The notes under the pieces were generated by a model. The model searched no databases, had not been told where the DNA came from, and saw only the letters and a program-made list of their open reading frames with translations. Positions 19,851 to 27,162 of a stretch of 64,000 nt of DNA are shown here, piece by piece; position 1 is the first letter of the stretch, and the number at the start of each line of letters is the position of its first letter. The translations under genes were made by a program, and so were the position numbers. Source of the stretch: Siderastrea radians (lineage: Eukaryota; Cnidaria; Anthozoa; Scleractinia; Rhizangiidae); NCBI GenBank assembly GCA_964017195.1, contig OZ024887.1, positions 5,161,959 through 5,225,958 on the forward strand. Direction: 5' to 3'.

Positions 19851-20455
19851 GGTTCTAAGAGTGTCGGACTGGGAGGGAGCGGCTTTTTATGGATCCAATA
19901 GTCTTTGGGTTTCAAGGGACGAGGACATCCATCTACATAGCATAGAGCTTCCAAGGGTTGGTACACAAAATGACCATGGTAATCTTGCACGCATCGTTTG
20001 GGTAACGGAGGGGTGAAATCCACAATGGTGTCATCCAACGTTTGCATCTTGATTAAAAATCCTTCCAGGTCCTCCAAGGGGACACCCCTCACATAGGTTT
20101 TCAATTCGGTCAAGGCTTTGGCATAGGTGGTAAACGCAAACCGGCTCATGGTCACTTTAAATCGATATTGTTTAAAATCATTCCATCCTTTGACCACGGT
20201 GCCCACCGCCGCCAAACACGCTACCAACGTACTGTTGTCCAACAGGGGGCCGGCAATCATGCCCGCGGCCATCAGGAGTAACGCCAGACCATTGAACAAG
20301 GCATTGATACACTTGTAATGATTCAACATTTTGCGATAACACCACCATTGTTGATGGTAAAAGGCATACAAGGAATCCATCCGTTGTAATAATTCCGGTG
20401 GGAAGGGGATGCCAGGACGTCGAGATCCATTCAATAACGACACGACGGTTTTCAT
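19790..20455 (-). CDS. Two-helix membrane protein, 221 aa, Polinton-conserved
   Basis: Start is the first ATG at 20455, 3 nt below the upstream stop; a GTG upstream is rejected. A helical W/Y-rich N-terminus is followed by two adjacent transmembrane helices (INALFNGLALLLMAAGMIAG, then STLVACLAAVGTVV). Next come FKQYRFKVTMSRFAFTTYAKAL and TYVRGVPLEDLEGFL blocks and an acidic tail with a run of six D. I associate this layout with an uncharacterised membrane family of cnidarian and insect Polintons. A role in internal membrane or entry is inference. Confidence 0.7.
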   Translation of the reverse strand: MKTVVSLLNGSRRPGIPFPPELLQRMDSLYAFYHQQWWCYRKMLNHYKCINALFNGLALLLMAAGMIAGPLLDNSTLVACLAAVGTVVKGWNDFKQYRFKVTMSRFAFTTYAKALTELKTYVRGVPLEDLEGFLIKMQTLDDTIVDFTPPLPKRCVQDYHGHFVYQPLEALCYVDGCPRPLKPKDYWIHKKPLPPSPTLLEPWPSNDDDDDAEKGNNEEAL

Positions 20456-20457
20456 CC

Positions 20458-21360
20458 TCACGGCGAGACCCGGGACGACGAGGTTTGTACGCTCGGGGCG
20501 CCTCCTTGTTTATAACTGGTGACAATGCTATTGGTCATGGTGACATTAGCAATTTCCCGTCCTTGGGCCAACTGTTCTTGATCTTGTAACAGCATCCGTA
20601 AACGTCGTTGTAAATCCGCTTGACGCAAGGTACGAGGCTGTCGGCCAGAACTCCCAGACGTCCAAGATCCTCGAGGGGTAGCTGGATTGGAGGCAGGTGT
20701 CAAAGGGGAAGTGGGGGTATTTCGTCGTCGTCCTCGTATTCGAAAAGGTCGTCGTCCACGACGACCCCCACCACCACCACCACCACCACCACCACCACCA
20801 CCACCACCACCACCACCACCAGCACCACCAGCACCAGCACCACCAGCACCAGCACCACCACCACCACCACCACCTCCACCACCAGCACCACCAGCGCCAC
20901 CACCACGACCGCTTCCACCACCACGTCCACGTCCACCACCACCACCACCACGTCCACTACGTCCACCACCACGTCCATTACCATTACCCCCAGCACCCGC
21001 GGCTGTTCGAGCACCCGCTGCCCGGGGTACGCTTGGAGGAGTCGCAGGGGTTCGAGCACCAGAAGATGGTTGATTTCCTGGACTTCCTACCCCCGCGGGG
21101 GAAGAGGCCTGTGCAGGGGGTACACCAGTCACATTGGGCCAACTCGCGATGACGTCCGCAGGGGGGAGGGATTGCATAAACTCATAGAGGGGATCAGCGT
21201 CCATTTCCTCCTGGGCGGCGTCGAGAAGGCCTTGGTCTCCCGAGATAAATAAATCTTGCCAAGCTCTTGGGGACATGGCATTGCTGCTGAACGCCCCGAC
21301 CCCCGCCGGGGCCACGGTATCGTACGATTGCGGAGGTTGACGGTCGTCATCATCGGCCAT
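20458..21360 (-). CDS. Gly/RGG-rich protein with conserved C-terminal tail, 300 aa
   Basis: The N-terminal 90 residues are acidic/helical, the centre (about 125-205) is nearly pure glycine with RGG units made by GGT repeats (20765-20985), and the last 80 residues are structured. The C-terminus has LRQADLQRRLRMLLQDQEQL and TNSIVTSYKQGG|A, which again offers a GG cleavage-like site about 13 residues from the end. A TATA box (TATAAAG, 21395-21401 minus) overlaps the ATPase stop codon, giving a likely separate promoter. RGG domains bind nucleic acids or phase-separate. Specific function unknown. Confidence 0.75.
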   Translation of the reverse strand: MADDDDRQPPQSYDTVAPAGVGAFSSNAMSPRAWQDLFISGDQGLLDAAQEEMDADPLYEFMQSLPPADVIASWPNVTGVPPAQASSPAGVGSPGNQPSSGARTPATPPSVPRAAGARTAAGAGGNGNGRGGGRSGRGGGGGGRGRGGGSGRGGGAGGAGGGGGGGGGGAGAGGAGAGGAGGGGGGGGGGGGGGGGGGGRRGRRPFRIRGRRRNTPTSPLTPASNPATPRGSWTSGSSGRQPRTLRQADLQRRLRMLLQDQEQLAQGREIANVTMTNSIVTSYKQGGAPSVQTSSSRVSP

Positions 21361-21396
21361 GATTACTCTCTTGTTTCCTGTTCCAAGGGGCTCCCT

Positions 21397-22050
21397 TTAT
21401 ACTCGTTTTTGATAAGTGCGCGTCCATCCTTCGTCTTTTAACAGGTGACTCAACAACCGTTGTTGATCGGAGGAGGCCGGGTGTAAATCCAACACCAAAT
21501 AGCCATACGGGCGGGTGGTGGCTTGATGAAACGTCTCCAACGTGTCTTTCCAAGTGGTCGGAAACGATTGCAGCATGACGTTGCGTACCCCTAATTGATC
21601 TCGAGGATTCTTGAACGCCACAATGTAATGGGCATTGCGGGATATACTTTTGGCATAGCGCCCCACGGGAAACATGTCTTGGCACAAGTAGAGCACCGTC
21701 ACTCCTTGATGATGTGAATGTTTGGTGAATAAATCCAACACGCGTTTATCGTGACTCCCTTCATCCATTAAATCATCCAAGACCAGGACCCCCTGTCCTT
21801 CAGGAAACCATTGGACCAACGCGTCATGATCGGGAATCCCTTCGTGAAACGTCACCCCATGATCTTGCATGCCTTGAAAACGATCTTGCCACGCCCCATA
21901 ACAATAATGTAGTTGGGTCGGTGGGGTGTCAAACAACTCGGGGTTGTCTACCAAGAGTTTTTCCGTAAACGCGGTTTTACCACATCCCGAAGGACCCACC
22001 ACCAAGATAGAGGAGGGAGTATGAAAACGAAACGGTTTCCCCGTTTGCAT
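21397..22050 (-). CDS. FtsK/HerA-type genome packaging ATPase
   Basis: 217 residues. Walker A is GPSGCGKT (19-26) and Walker B is GVLVLDDL (87-94). VTVLYLCQDMF (117-127) matches the glutamine-containing sensor segment of A32-like packaging ATPases, and a candidate arginine finger is near R138. This family translocates viral DNA into preformed capsids. Length is normal for Polintons (about 200-250 aa). The gene lies just downstream (minus direction) of the tRNA-like gene and 36 nt upstream of the Gly-rich gene. Confidence 0.95.
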   Translation of the reverse strand: MQTGKPFRFHTPSSILVVGPSGCGKTAFTEKLLVDNPELFDTPPTQLHYCYGAWQDRFQGMQDHGVTFHEGIPDHDALVQWFPEGQGVLVLDDLMDEGSHDKRVLDLFTKHSHHQGVTVLYLCQDMFPVGRYAKSISRNAHYIVAFKNPRDQLGVRNVMLQSFPTTWKDTLETFHQATTRPYGYLVLDLHPASSDQQRLLSHLLKDEGWTRTYQKRV

Positions 22051-22092
22051 GATGATGATACTACCCTTAGAAAAAAAAAGGCACCTTTTTAT

Positions 22093-22177
22093 TGGAATCG
22101 GTGGGACTCGAACCCACGCGCGATCCCCTCATGTATCCGGGGGGATCCAAAGGCTCTACCGACTGAGCTACGACTCC
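22093..22177 (-). tRNA. tRNA-like gene, isotype unassigned
   Basis: Acceptor stem GGAGTCG/CGATTCC (one G-T), D stem GCTC/GAGC with loop AGTCGGTA, and T arm GTGGG-TTCGAGT-CCCAC are all well formed. A-box TAGCTCAGTCGG and B-box GGTTCGAGTCC fit RNA polymerase III, and a run of T follows about 18 nt after the 3' end. The anticodon region is irregular. The 34-nt middle either forms TTTGG/CCGGA with a 6-nt loop plus an 18-nt variable arm, or a GATCCCC/GGGGATC stem with a 12-nt loop. It may hold an intron, be a decayed tRNA or be a tRNA mimic. It lies between the protease and ATPase genes on the same strand. Confidence 0.75.
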
Positions 22178-22205
22178 GACACACTTTTTTTCCAACAAAT
22201 TTTAT

Positions 22206-22745
22206 TTAATCATTCCGTTGATGATACGGATGACAACAAAGTTGATACCATCTGGCTTCTTGGCCTACAATCAATTGTTGAACGCGTTGACCGGCTTGAT
22301 GGTCATTGCTTACATAATCATGATCGGAAAACTCATTTAAAAAGTCTTGCAAGGTCCGTCCACGGGCTTTGGCTTTCAAGTACAACAAGGCGTAATCCCC
22401 ACAACTCTTGCTTGAAATGGTTTGCAGGGACTTGCCATTGGTCACCACATACTTCCAATGATTGACCATCCAATCTCGTAACGGGGTGGCTTGCACGTAC
22501 GTGGCCAGGGGCAAGGCATAACTGTCGAGGATTTCACACACGTTTCGATCTGTCCACACCGCTAACCAATGTTGTCCCGGTTGATCGTGCGGGTCCGTAT
22601 TCACAATGTACCCTTGGGGTTGGGTCTTGACAGGACGCTTGGGTAGTCGATCACAGGCCACCGTTCCGTAAAAGACAGGTTTCAAGTGGGGGTCGTCGCG
22701 GGCTAAATAATCCAACTGGACATTATTCAAGGCCACGTGTTCCAT
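22206..22745 (-). CDS. Adenain/Ulp1-like cysteine maturation protease
   Basis: 179 residues from the ATG at 22745, chosen because it lies 5 nt past the capsid stop; an earlier ATG at 22820 would overlap the capsid gene by 71 nt. Catalytic residues of clan CE are visible: H59 in GQHWLAVW, D74 in CEILDSY, Q108 in LQTISS and C115 in SCGDYALLYL. This protease class cleaves after Gly-Gly in adenovirus precursors and in SUMO. The small basic proteins of this element contain matching [Q/M]RGG sites. A minus-strand AATAAA (TTTATT near 22200) lies next to the stop codon. Confidence 0.95.
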   Translation of the reverse strand: MEHVALNNVQLDYLARDDPHLKPVFYGTVACDRLPKRPVKTQPQGYIVNTDPHDQPGQHWLAVWTDRNVCEILDSYALPLATYVQATPLRDWMVNHWKYVVTNGKSLQTISSKSCGDYALLYLKAKARGRTLQDFLNEFSDHDYVSNDHQAGQRVQQLIVGQEARWYQLCCHPYHQRND

Positions 22746-22749
22746 TTCT

Positions 22750-24150
22750 TCAGTGTTGGTAAATGTTGTACAACACGGCTCCGTTGCGGTCAATCTCCAG
22801 CAAGTTCTCAAATTCTCCATAGACGAGCACGGTTATATTGACACCGGGGGCGGCTCCAAATTCCAAGACCAATTGTAAATCGCCCGTTTGCTTGGGGTTG
22901 AGGTTTTGACTGTCAGCACATCCATTGGCCACATTGTCAAACATGTACAAGGTACAATTTTTAGCTTGGCCCCAATCTCCTAGTTCTACCATGTTGCCTT
23001 TCTTTTTGCACCAAGCCCCACTGGCTTGCAGAAAACGGAAGTAGCCCAAGTTATCTCGGCTGCCATTGTTGTGCACTAACTGCAGGGTTTCATAAGGGTA
23101 TTCTTCTCCTCTGACAATCTGTTTAATGGAGCTCAGTCCAAATTTCTGGAAACAGAAAGGATCTCGGGTCACATCTCCATTGAAGCCTCGGCTGTCCAGT
23201 AACCCCACAATCAATCGGTCCGGTATTCTGTTTTGAAACAGGTTAGGGATATCAAAGCGGACCAGGTTGTCTTGCATGGTGAACGTACGGATTTCACTGC
23301 GGACGGTCGGGTAGGTAGCCACTTGGCCTTCATTGTGTCTTTTTTCAGATATACTCTGGTAGATGGCGTCATTCAAACGCAGTTGGCAGAGATGAAACCG
23401 TAGTTTCACATCCCCTTCCATCAATCGACCAGCTAGAGCCACTCCATTGAAAAACAGACTGGGACCATTGAAATGAAATTTCATCTTGATTTCGATGCCA
23501 GGCACCAACAGTTTGCCGATATGAAACACTTCCAGGTGCGGGGTAAACACCAGACTGTGGGTAAGACCTCCAGCATACTTGGCGGTTTCGGCTACCATGG
23601 CGTCCAAGGCCCCTTTGTGATTGTCACTGAGACCTTGCCAGGCTACATGGTCTCCTGCTTTGTCGGTGTTGTTGGCCGTCCATTGGGGTGGGAAATCCAC
23701 TTGATTGTACCATCCTTGGGGTCCTAACACGGTCTTGCCATCTTCTCGATCATAATTCAACAAGGTTTCCAGGTAAGCTTTGTAATGATAGGTGTCGGAT
23801 TGTGGACTGATCAACGTGCCATTCAATTGCAAGTCAATTTGCTTGATGATGGAATGGGCCAAATTGTTGACGGGCCACAATTTCTGATTGGCCACCAAGT
23901 TATCGTTCGTACTCTTTTGCAATCTCAATTCCATGGTAAAGTAACTGCGTCCCAAATCCACAAAATCGTCTAATCCAGGAATGATGAATTCCATGGGATT
24001 GATACCCGTGGTGGTGGGTTGGATGGTAACCATGCGATAGGCATTGATGCTAATGTCGGTCGGTGGCACCTTGAAAATCCGTAAGGCCGAGTTGACGGTC
24101 GCTTCGGAACGCTCGTGAGCCGGGGCGGTTTGTGTACTCACGTCAGGCAT
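22750..24150 (-). CDS. Double jelly-roll major capsid protein
   Basis: 466 residues with the pattern of the Polinton/adintovirus capsid: PTDISINAYRM, INPMEFIIPGLDDFVDLGRS, SIIKQIDLQLNGTLI and a C-terminal LVLEFGAAPGVNITVLVYGE. It would form trimeric hexon-like capsomers. A TATA box (TATAAAAA, 24199-24206 minus) lies about 50 nt upstream inside the neighbouring small gene, giving a likely strong late promoter. Full length and open. Confidence 0.95.
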   Translation of the reverse strand: MPDVSTQTAPAHERSEATVNSALRIFKVPPTDISINAYRMVTIQPTTTGINPMEFIIPGLDDFVDLGRSYFTMELRLQKSTNDNLVANQKLWPVNNLAHSIIKQIDLQLNGTLISPQSDTYHYKAYLETLLNYDREDGKTVLGPQGWYNQVDFPPQWTANNTDKAGDHVAWQGLSDNHKGALDAMVAETAKYAGGLTHSLVFTPHLEVFHIGKLLVPGIEIKMKFHFNGPSLFFNGVALAGRLMEGDVKLRFHLCQLRLNDAIYQSISEKRHNEGQVATYPTVRSEIRTFTMQDNLVRFDIPNLFQNRIPDRLIVGLLDSRGFNGDVTRDPFCFQKFGLSSIKQIVRGEEYPYETLQLVHNNGSRDNLGYFRFLQASGAWCKKKGNMVELGDWGQAKNCTLYMFDNVANGCADSQNLNPKQTGDLQLVLEFGAAPGVNITVLVYGEFENLLEIDRNGAVLYNIYQH

Positions 24151-24152
24151 GT

Positions 24153-24389
24153 TTAACGTCCTCGTCGTCGAGTGGTACCCCGTCGTCGTCGTGAGGGGTT
24201 TTTATACCGTCGTCGTCGTGCTAAACGTTGTCTCAAATCAAACCCGGGCAGTCTCATCACCTCGGCACTCAACCATCCACCACGTTGTCGTCGTCGTGGC
24301 ATGAGTTTCCAAAACGGATACAGGCCACCCCATTGAGACAACCCTCGATTACTGCGAATCCGTCGAGGTCGTGAATGCACGGGATCCAT
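24153..24389 (-). CDS. Basic core-like protein with QxGG sites, 78 aa
   Basis: The real start is the ATG at 24389; the frame opens with GTG two codons earlier. Sequence features are QWGG|L (about 19-23) and RRRQRGG|W (about 33-39), then an arginine-rich C-terminus with (RRR) blocks. The stop is directly before the capsid ATG. Probably a precursor cut by the element's protease into DNA-condensing peptides, which is inference from motif and charge. Confidence 0.7.
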   Translation of the reverse strand: MDPVHSRPRRIRSNRGLSQWGGLYPFWKLMPRRRQRGGWLSAEVMRLPGFDLRQRLARRRRYKNPSRRRRGTTRRRGR

Positions 24390-24391
24390 GT

Positions 24392-24718
24392 TCACACGCC
24401 CAAAATATCACGCGCCCGTTTGGTTTGTTTGGGAAATAAGGCCGTGGCTACCCGCACGGCGTCTTTTACGCTCTTATGACTCAACGCTTTCTTGGCTTGT
24501 TTGGTGATTTCTTTTTTGATGACTTGTTCGGCTTTGCGTTTGACACCTCGTGATAACCCCGTTGTCAAGCCTCTCTTGATATTACTAGGCAGTTTTAAAG
24601 GATTTCGCGTCCTTATAAGACCTTGCAACCCCCCACGCATCAGATCCGTCATCAATCCTTTGCCTTGTTGATCATACCACTCGTCGGTTCGAAATCGTGT
24701 CAAACTTCCCCCACGCAT
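24392..24718 (-). CDS. Basic protein starting MRGG, 108 aa
   Basis: ATG at 24718; upstream GTG rejected. It starts MRGG|S and has LMRGG|L at about residues 26-31. A helical basic C-terminus (VKRKAEQVIKKEITKQAKKAL) follows. A TATA box (TATAAAAA, 24772-24779 minus) lies about 55 nt upstream, with a short upstream ATG reading frame in the leader. Likely a minor virion or core protein. Confidence 0.7.
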   Translation of the reverse strand: MRGGSLTRFRTDEWYDQQGKGLMTDLMRGGLQGLIRTRNPLKLPSNIKRGLTTGLSRGVKRKAEQVIKKEITKQAKKALSHKSVKDAVRVATALFPKQTKRARDILGV

Positions 24719-24784
24719 GGTTGTCTTCTTCACCAGGGATAAACGTTTTGTCTGTGCTTCATGGGACCCCCTTTTTATACCGTC

Positions 24785-25015
24785 TCACATGAGATTGCAC
24801 GTAAACGATTCCCCCGCATAGCGTTTTCGTTTTCCTTGGCGGATTTCCTCCATGCGTTTCAAATGCGATTTTCGGGCATTCTTTTTAGCTAACTTTTCTA
24901 TCCCTTTGGTGATGGACCAAGCGGTTTTAGGAATCCCGGCAATCACCGCGTTGATCCCTTCGCCCTCTTGGGGACGTCGTCGGCGTCGTCGTCGTCGTCG
25001 TCGTTTCGGAGGCAT
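24785..25015 (-). CDS. Arg-rich protein, 76 aa
   Basis: Starts MPPK then ten arginines, followed by QEGEG|I (about 16-21), a second type of adenain-like site (xGxG), and a short hydrophobic/basic helix region. A TATA-like CATAAAAAA lies about 35 nt upstream. Same design as the other small basic proteins of the cluster: poly-Arg, a Gly-containing cut site, then a short mature peptide. Confidence 0.65.
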   Translation of the reverse strand: MPPKRRRRRRRRRRPQEGEGINAVIAGIPKTAWSITKGIEKLAKKNARKSHLKRMEEIRQGKRKRYAGESFTCNLM

Positions 25016-25048
25016 GATTGACTGGGGGTCCCTTCTCGTCTCTCTTTT

Positions 25049-26104
25049 TTATGCCTTTTTGAAGTGTAACGTGACAATGGTATGACCTTCACCAAACTTG
25101 ACCAAGTCTCCTCCTCTACCAATCGTTTCGGCCACTTGAACATGAATCATTTCCACCACCTCGTTACGAAGAGACATGTATTGAATGTGCAACGGTTCAA
25201 AGTAGATGGTGCCACGTGCTTGTCGCTTGTACTGGATTTCACGCAACAAATCGGTCACGCGATTGCCCACCACGGTGCTGCCTGCCACGTCGGAGTACAC
25301 GTGCAAGGATCGTGTGGGTTCCCCCACCACCGCTCGAAACGCCACATTCAAGTTGGTGAAACGCCAATTACAGCTCATACTCAATTGTAAATAATCCGGT
25401 AAAATAGAACGCACCGTCCAAAAGACCGCGTTCCCTTGACCGTCGGTGACATCCTTCCAATCGTTGTCAACGGCTGGTTTTGTCATGTTGGGGACTTGAT
25501 CCCCGATGAATTCTTGGTGTAAGTTGGGTCCCAAAATCAATACCGTGTCAACTTGACGTAACCATCCCATCTTGAGAGCCAACTTGGTGTAGATGGTCAG
25601 GGCAGGTGTTTTTCCGATGCCGCAATGACAGATATGGGTGTTGTCAATGAGCAGATCTTCGCCTTCCCACTTGAACTTGATGTAGGTGTGTTTGCCTTGA
25701 TCATTGGTAAATCGACCCCCTTGAATGGCCATTTCCATACGTTGTTGTTCCAAGTGAACAATGACGGCTTTCATGAAACTCACGCCATCCACCACCCAAT
25801 CCAAATCTTTCACGTCATTGATGATGGTTCGCGCAATGTCTACTCGCGAGGTCATTTCCCCGTCTTTTCCATTCGGTTTGGGATAGGTTTGGTCCCAGGA
25901 CACCCCCATGACGTACCCATTTTTCTTCACCAACTCATACAAATTGACGCGCGCATCCGGTAAGGAAATGGCACTCAACCCCACTTGCCATCCACCCCCT
26001 GTGAGCTGTAACGGTTGAGGTAGACGAATCTTGAAGGAATTGGCTTGGTTGTTGGGAAATTCACGTCGGTTGGAATGACTCGGTAACGTCACGTAGAACG
26101 ACAT
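25049..26104 (-). CDS. Polinton-conserved SFYVTL-family protein A, candidate penton/minor capsid
   Basis: 351 residues from the ATG at 26104 (GTG five codons upstream rejected). The N-terminal block SFYVTLPSHS, then FPNNQANSFKIRLPQPLQL and WQVGLSAISLPD, is a signature I know from proteins linked to Polinton clusters. The C-terminal block has VVGNRVTDLLREIQY and FEPLHIQYMSLRNEVVEM, ending GEGHTIVTLHFKK. The paralogue immediately upstream shares both blocks. A penton or minor jelly-roll capsid role is inference from cluster position. A TTTAAAA box about 30 nt upstream may drive it. Confidence 0.75.
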   Translation of the reverse strand: MSFYVTLPSHSNRREFPNNQANSFKIRLPQPLQLTGGGWQVGLSAISLPDARVNLYELVKKNGYVMGVSWDQTYPKPNGKDGEMTSRVDIARTIINDVKDLDWVVDGVSFMKAVIVHLEQQRMEMAIQGGRFTNDQGKHTYIKFKWEGEDLLIDNTHICHCGIGKTPALTIYTKLALKMGWLRQVDTVLILGPNLHQEFIGDQVPNMTKPAVDNDWKDVTDGQGNAVFWTVRSILPDYLQLSMSCNWRFTNLNVAFRAVVGEPTRSLHVYSDVAGSTVVGNRVTDLLREIQYKRQARGTIYFEPLHIQYMSLRNEVVEMIHVQVAETIGRGGDLVKFGEGHTIVTLHFKKA

Positions 26105-26115
26105 GTTTGTCTGCT

Positions 26116-27159
26116 TCACACCACGACCTCCCTTTTAAAGTGGAGGGTTAAGAGGGTATGCCCTTCGCCAAATGTCACCAGATCCCCATTGATTTCGGCC
26201 ATCTGCGTTTCCACGATTTCCACCACTTCATTGCGTACGGGGACATATTGAATATGTCGAGGTTCAAAGTGCGTGGTTTCTTTGGGGTGGTACTTGATTT
26301 CTCGTAAGAGATCCGTGATACGGCCCCCTACCATACTGCTGGTCCCTACATCACAATACACGTGCAAAGGACGCACGGCGGGAAATTCCGACGGGACACG
26401 AAAGGTCCCGTTCAAATTCACAAACCGCCAAGGACACGATAGACTCAATTTCAGATAATCCCCGTCCACTTTCCAAAAGAGGGGTTTGTTGCTGGTATCG
26501 CGGACATCCGTCGGGGTGGGAATGGTCGACATGCCTTGAAATTCTTGCAAGAGATTGGGACCCAATCGATACTGGCCGGGGGACACTTGTTCAATCCATC
26601 CCATTCTCAGGGCCAAGGTTCTGCCCCATGACACGTGCGCCACTTGTCGTTTGTAATCCACGGGCTTGCTATTCAATAACAAATCCCCTTCGGAGGTCCA
26701 TTCAAAGGTCGGGGCCAATTTGAGGCCATTGTCCTCGGTCCATTTGTTTTTGGGGACGGTTTGTTTCGCACGGCTTTGCTCGTAACGATAGACCAGTTGA
26801 TGAAAAAATTGAACTCCCGTCAACGAGTTCATCTCCTTTCTCATATCTCGCCCGTAGACAGTGAGTTCGCGGCGTTCATGGTACCAGCGATCGTTCCCTT
26901 GATCGTCTTGGATATACACCCGTTCGTGCCATCGTACGTACAACAGAGGATGGGAATCGCCCACGCCTCCTTCTTCCGCTAGCACCGGAATGGTGGGTAA
27001 GGATAAACTGACCATGCCCACCATCCATCCTCGTCCCATAAATCGAATGGGTTTCGGCAATCGGTTTCTGAAATGATGACTCTTGTTGCCAGGAAACTCT
27101 TTGGTACTCGCATGACTCATCAACGTCACGTAAAACGACGAGTTGGGCACCAACGTCAT
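26116..27159 (-). CDS. Polinton-conserved SFYVTL-family protein B, candidate penton/minor capsid
   Basis: 347 residues; paralogue of the gene directly downstream. It shares SSFYVTLMSHAS, HFRNRLPKPIRF, WMVGMVSLSLPT and the C-terminal run GGRITDLLREIKY followed by FEPRHIQYVPVRNEVVEIV and FGEGHTLLTLHFKR. The middle regions diverge, suggesting an old duplication with specialisation. It begins 4 nt below the integrase stop. Confidence 0.75.
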   Translation of the reverse strand: MTLVPNSSFYVTLMSHASTKEFPGNKSHHFRNRLPKPIRFMGRGWMVGMVSLSLPTIPVLAEEGGVGDSHPLLYVRWHERVYIQDDQGNDRWYHERRELTVYGRDMRKEMNSLTGVQFFHQLVYRYEQSRAKQTVPKNKWTEDNGLKLAPTFEWTSEGDLLLNSKPVDYKRQVAHVSWGRTLALRMGWIEQVSPGQYRLGPNLLQEFQGMSTIPTPTDVRDTSNKPLFWKVDGDYLKLSLSCPWRFVNLNGTFRVPSEFPAVRPLHVYCDVGTSSMVGGRITDLLREIKYHPKETTHFEPRHIQYVPVRNEVVEIVETQMAEINGDLVTFGEGHTLLTLHFKREVVV

Positions 27160-27162
27160 TGT

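Noticed and set aside
20760..20990. Regular repeats resembling an array
   Set aside because: Trinucleotide low complexity in a eukaryotic element, with no spacers; not a CRISPR array.
20620..21252. Plus-strand frames rich in Thr, Pro or His
   Set aside because: Produced by (ACC)n, the complement of the GGT repeats in the Gly-rich gene; no independent support.
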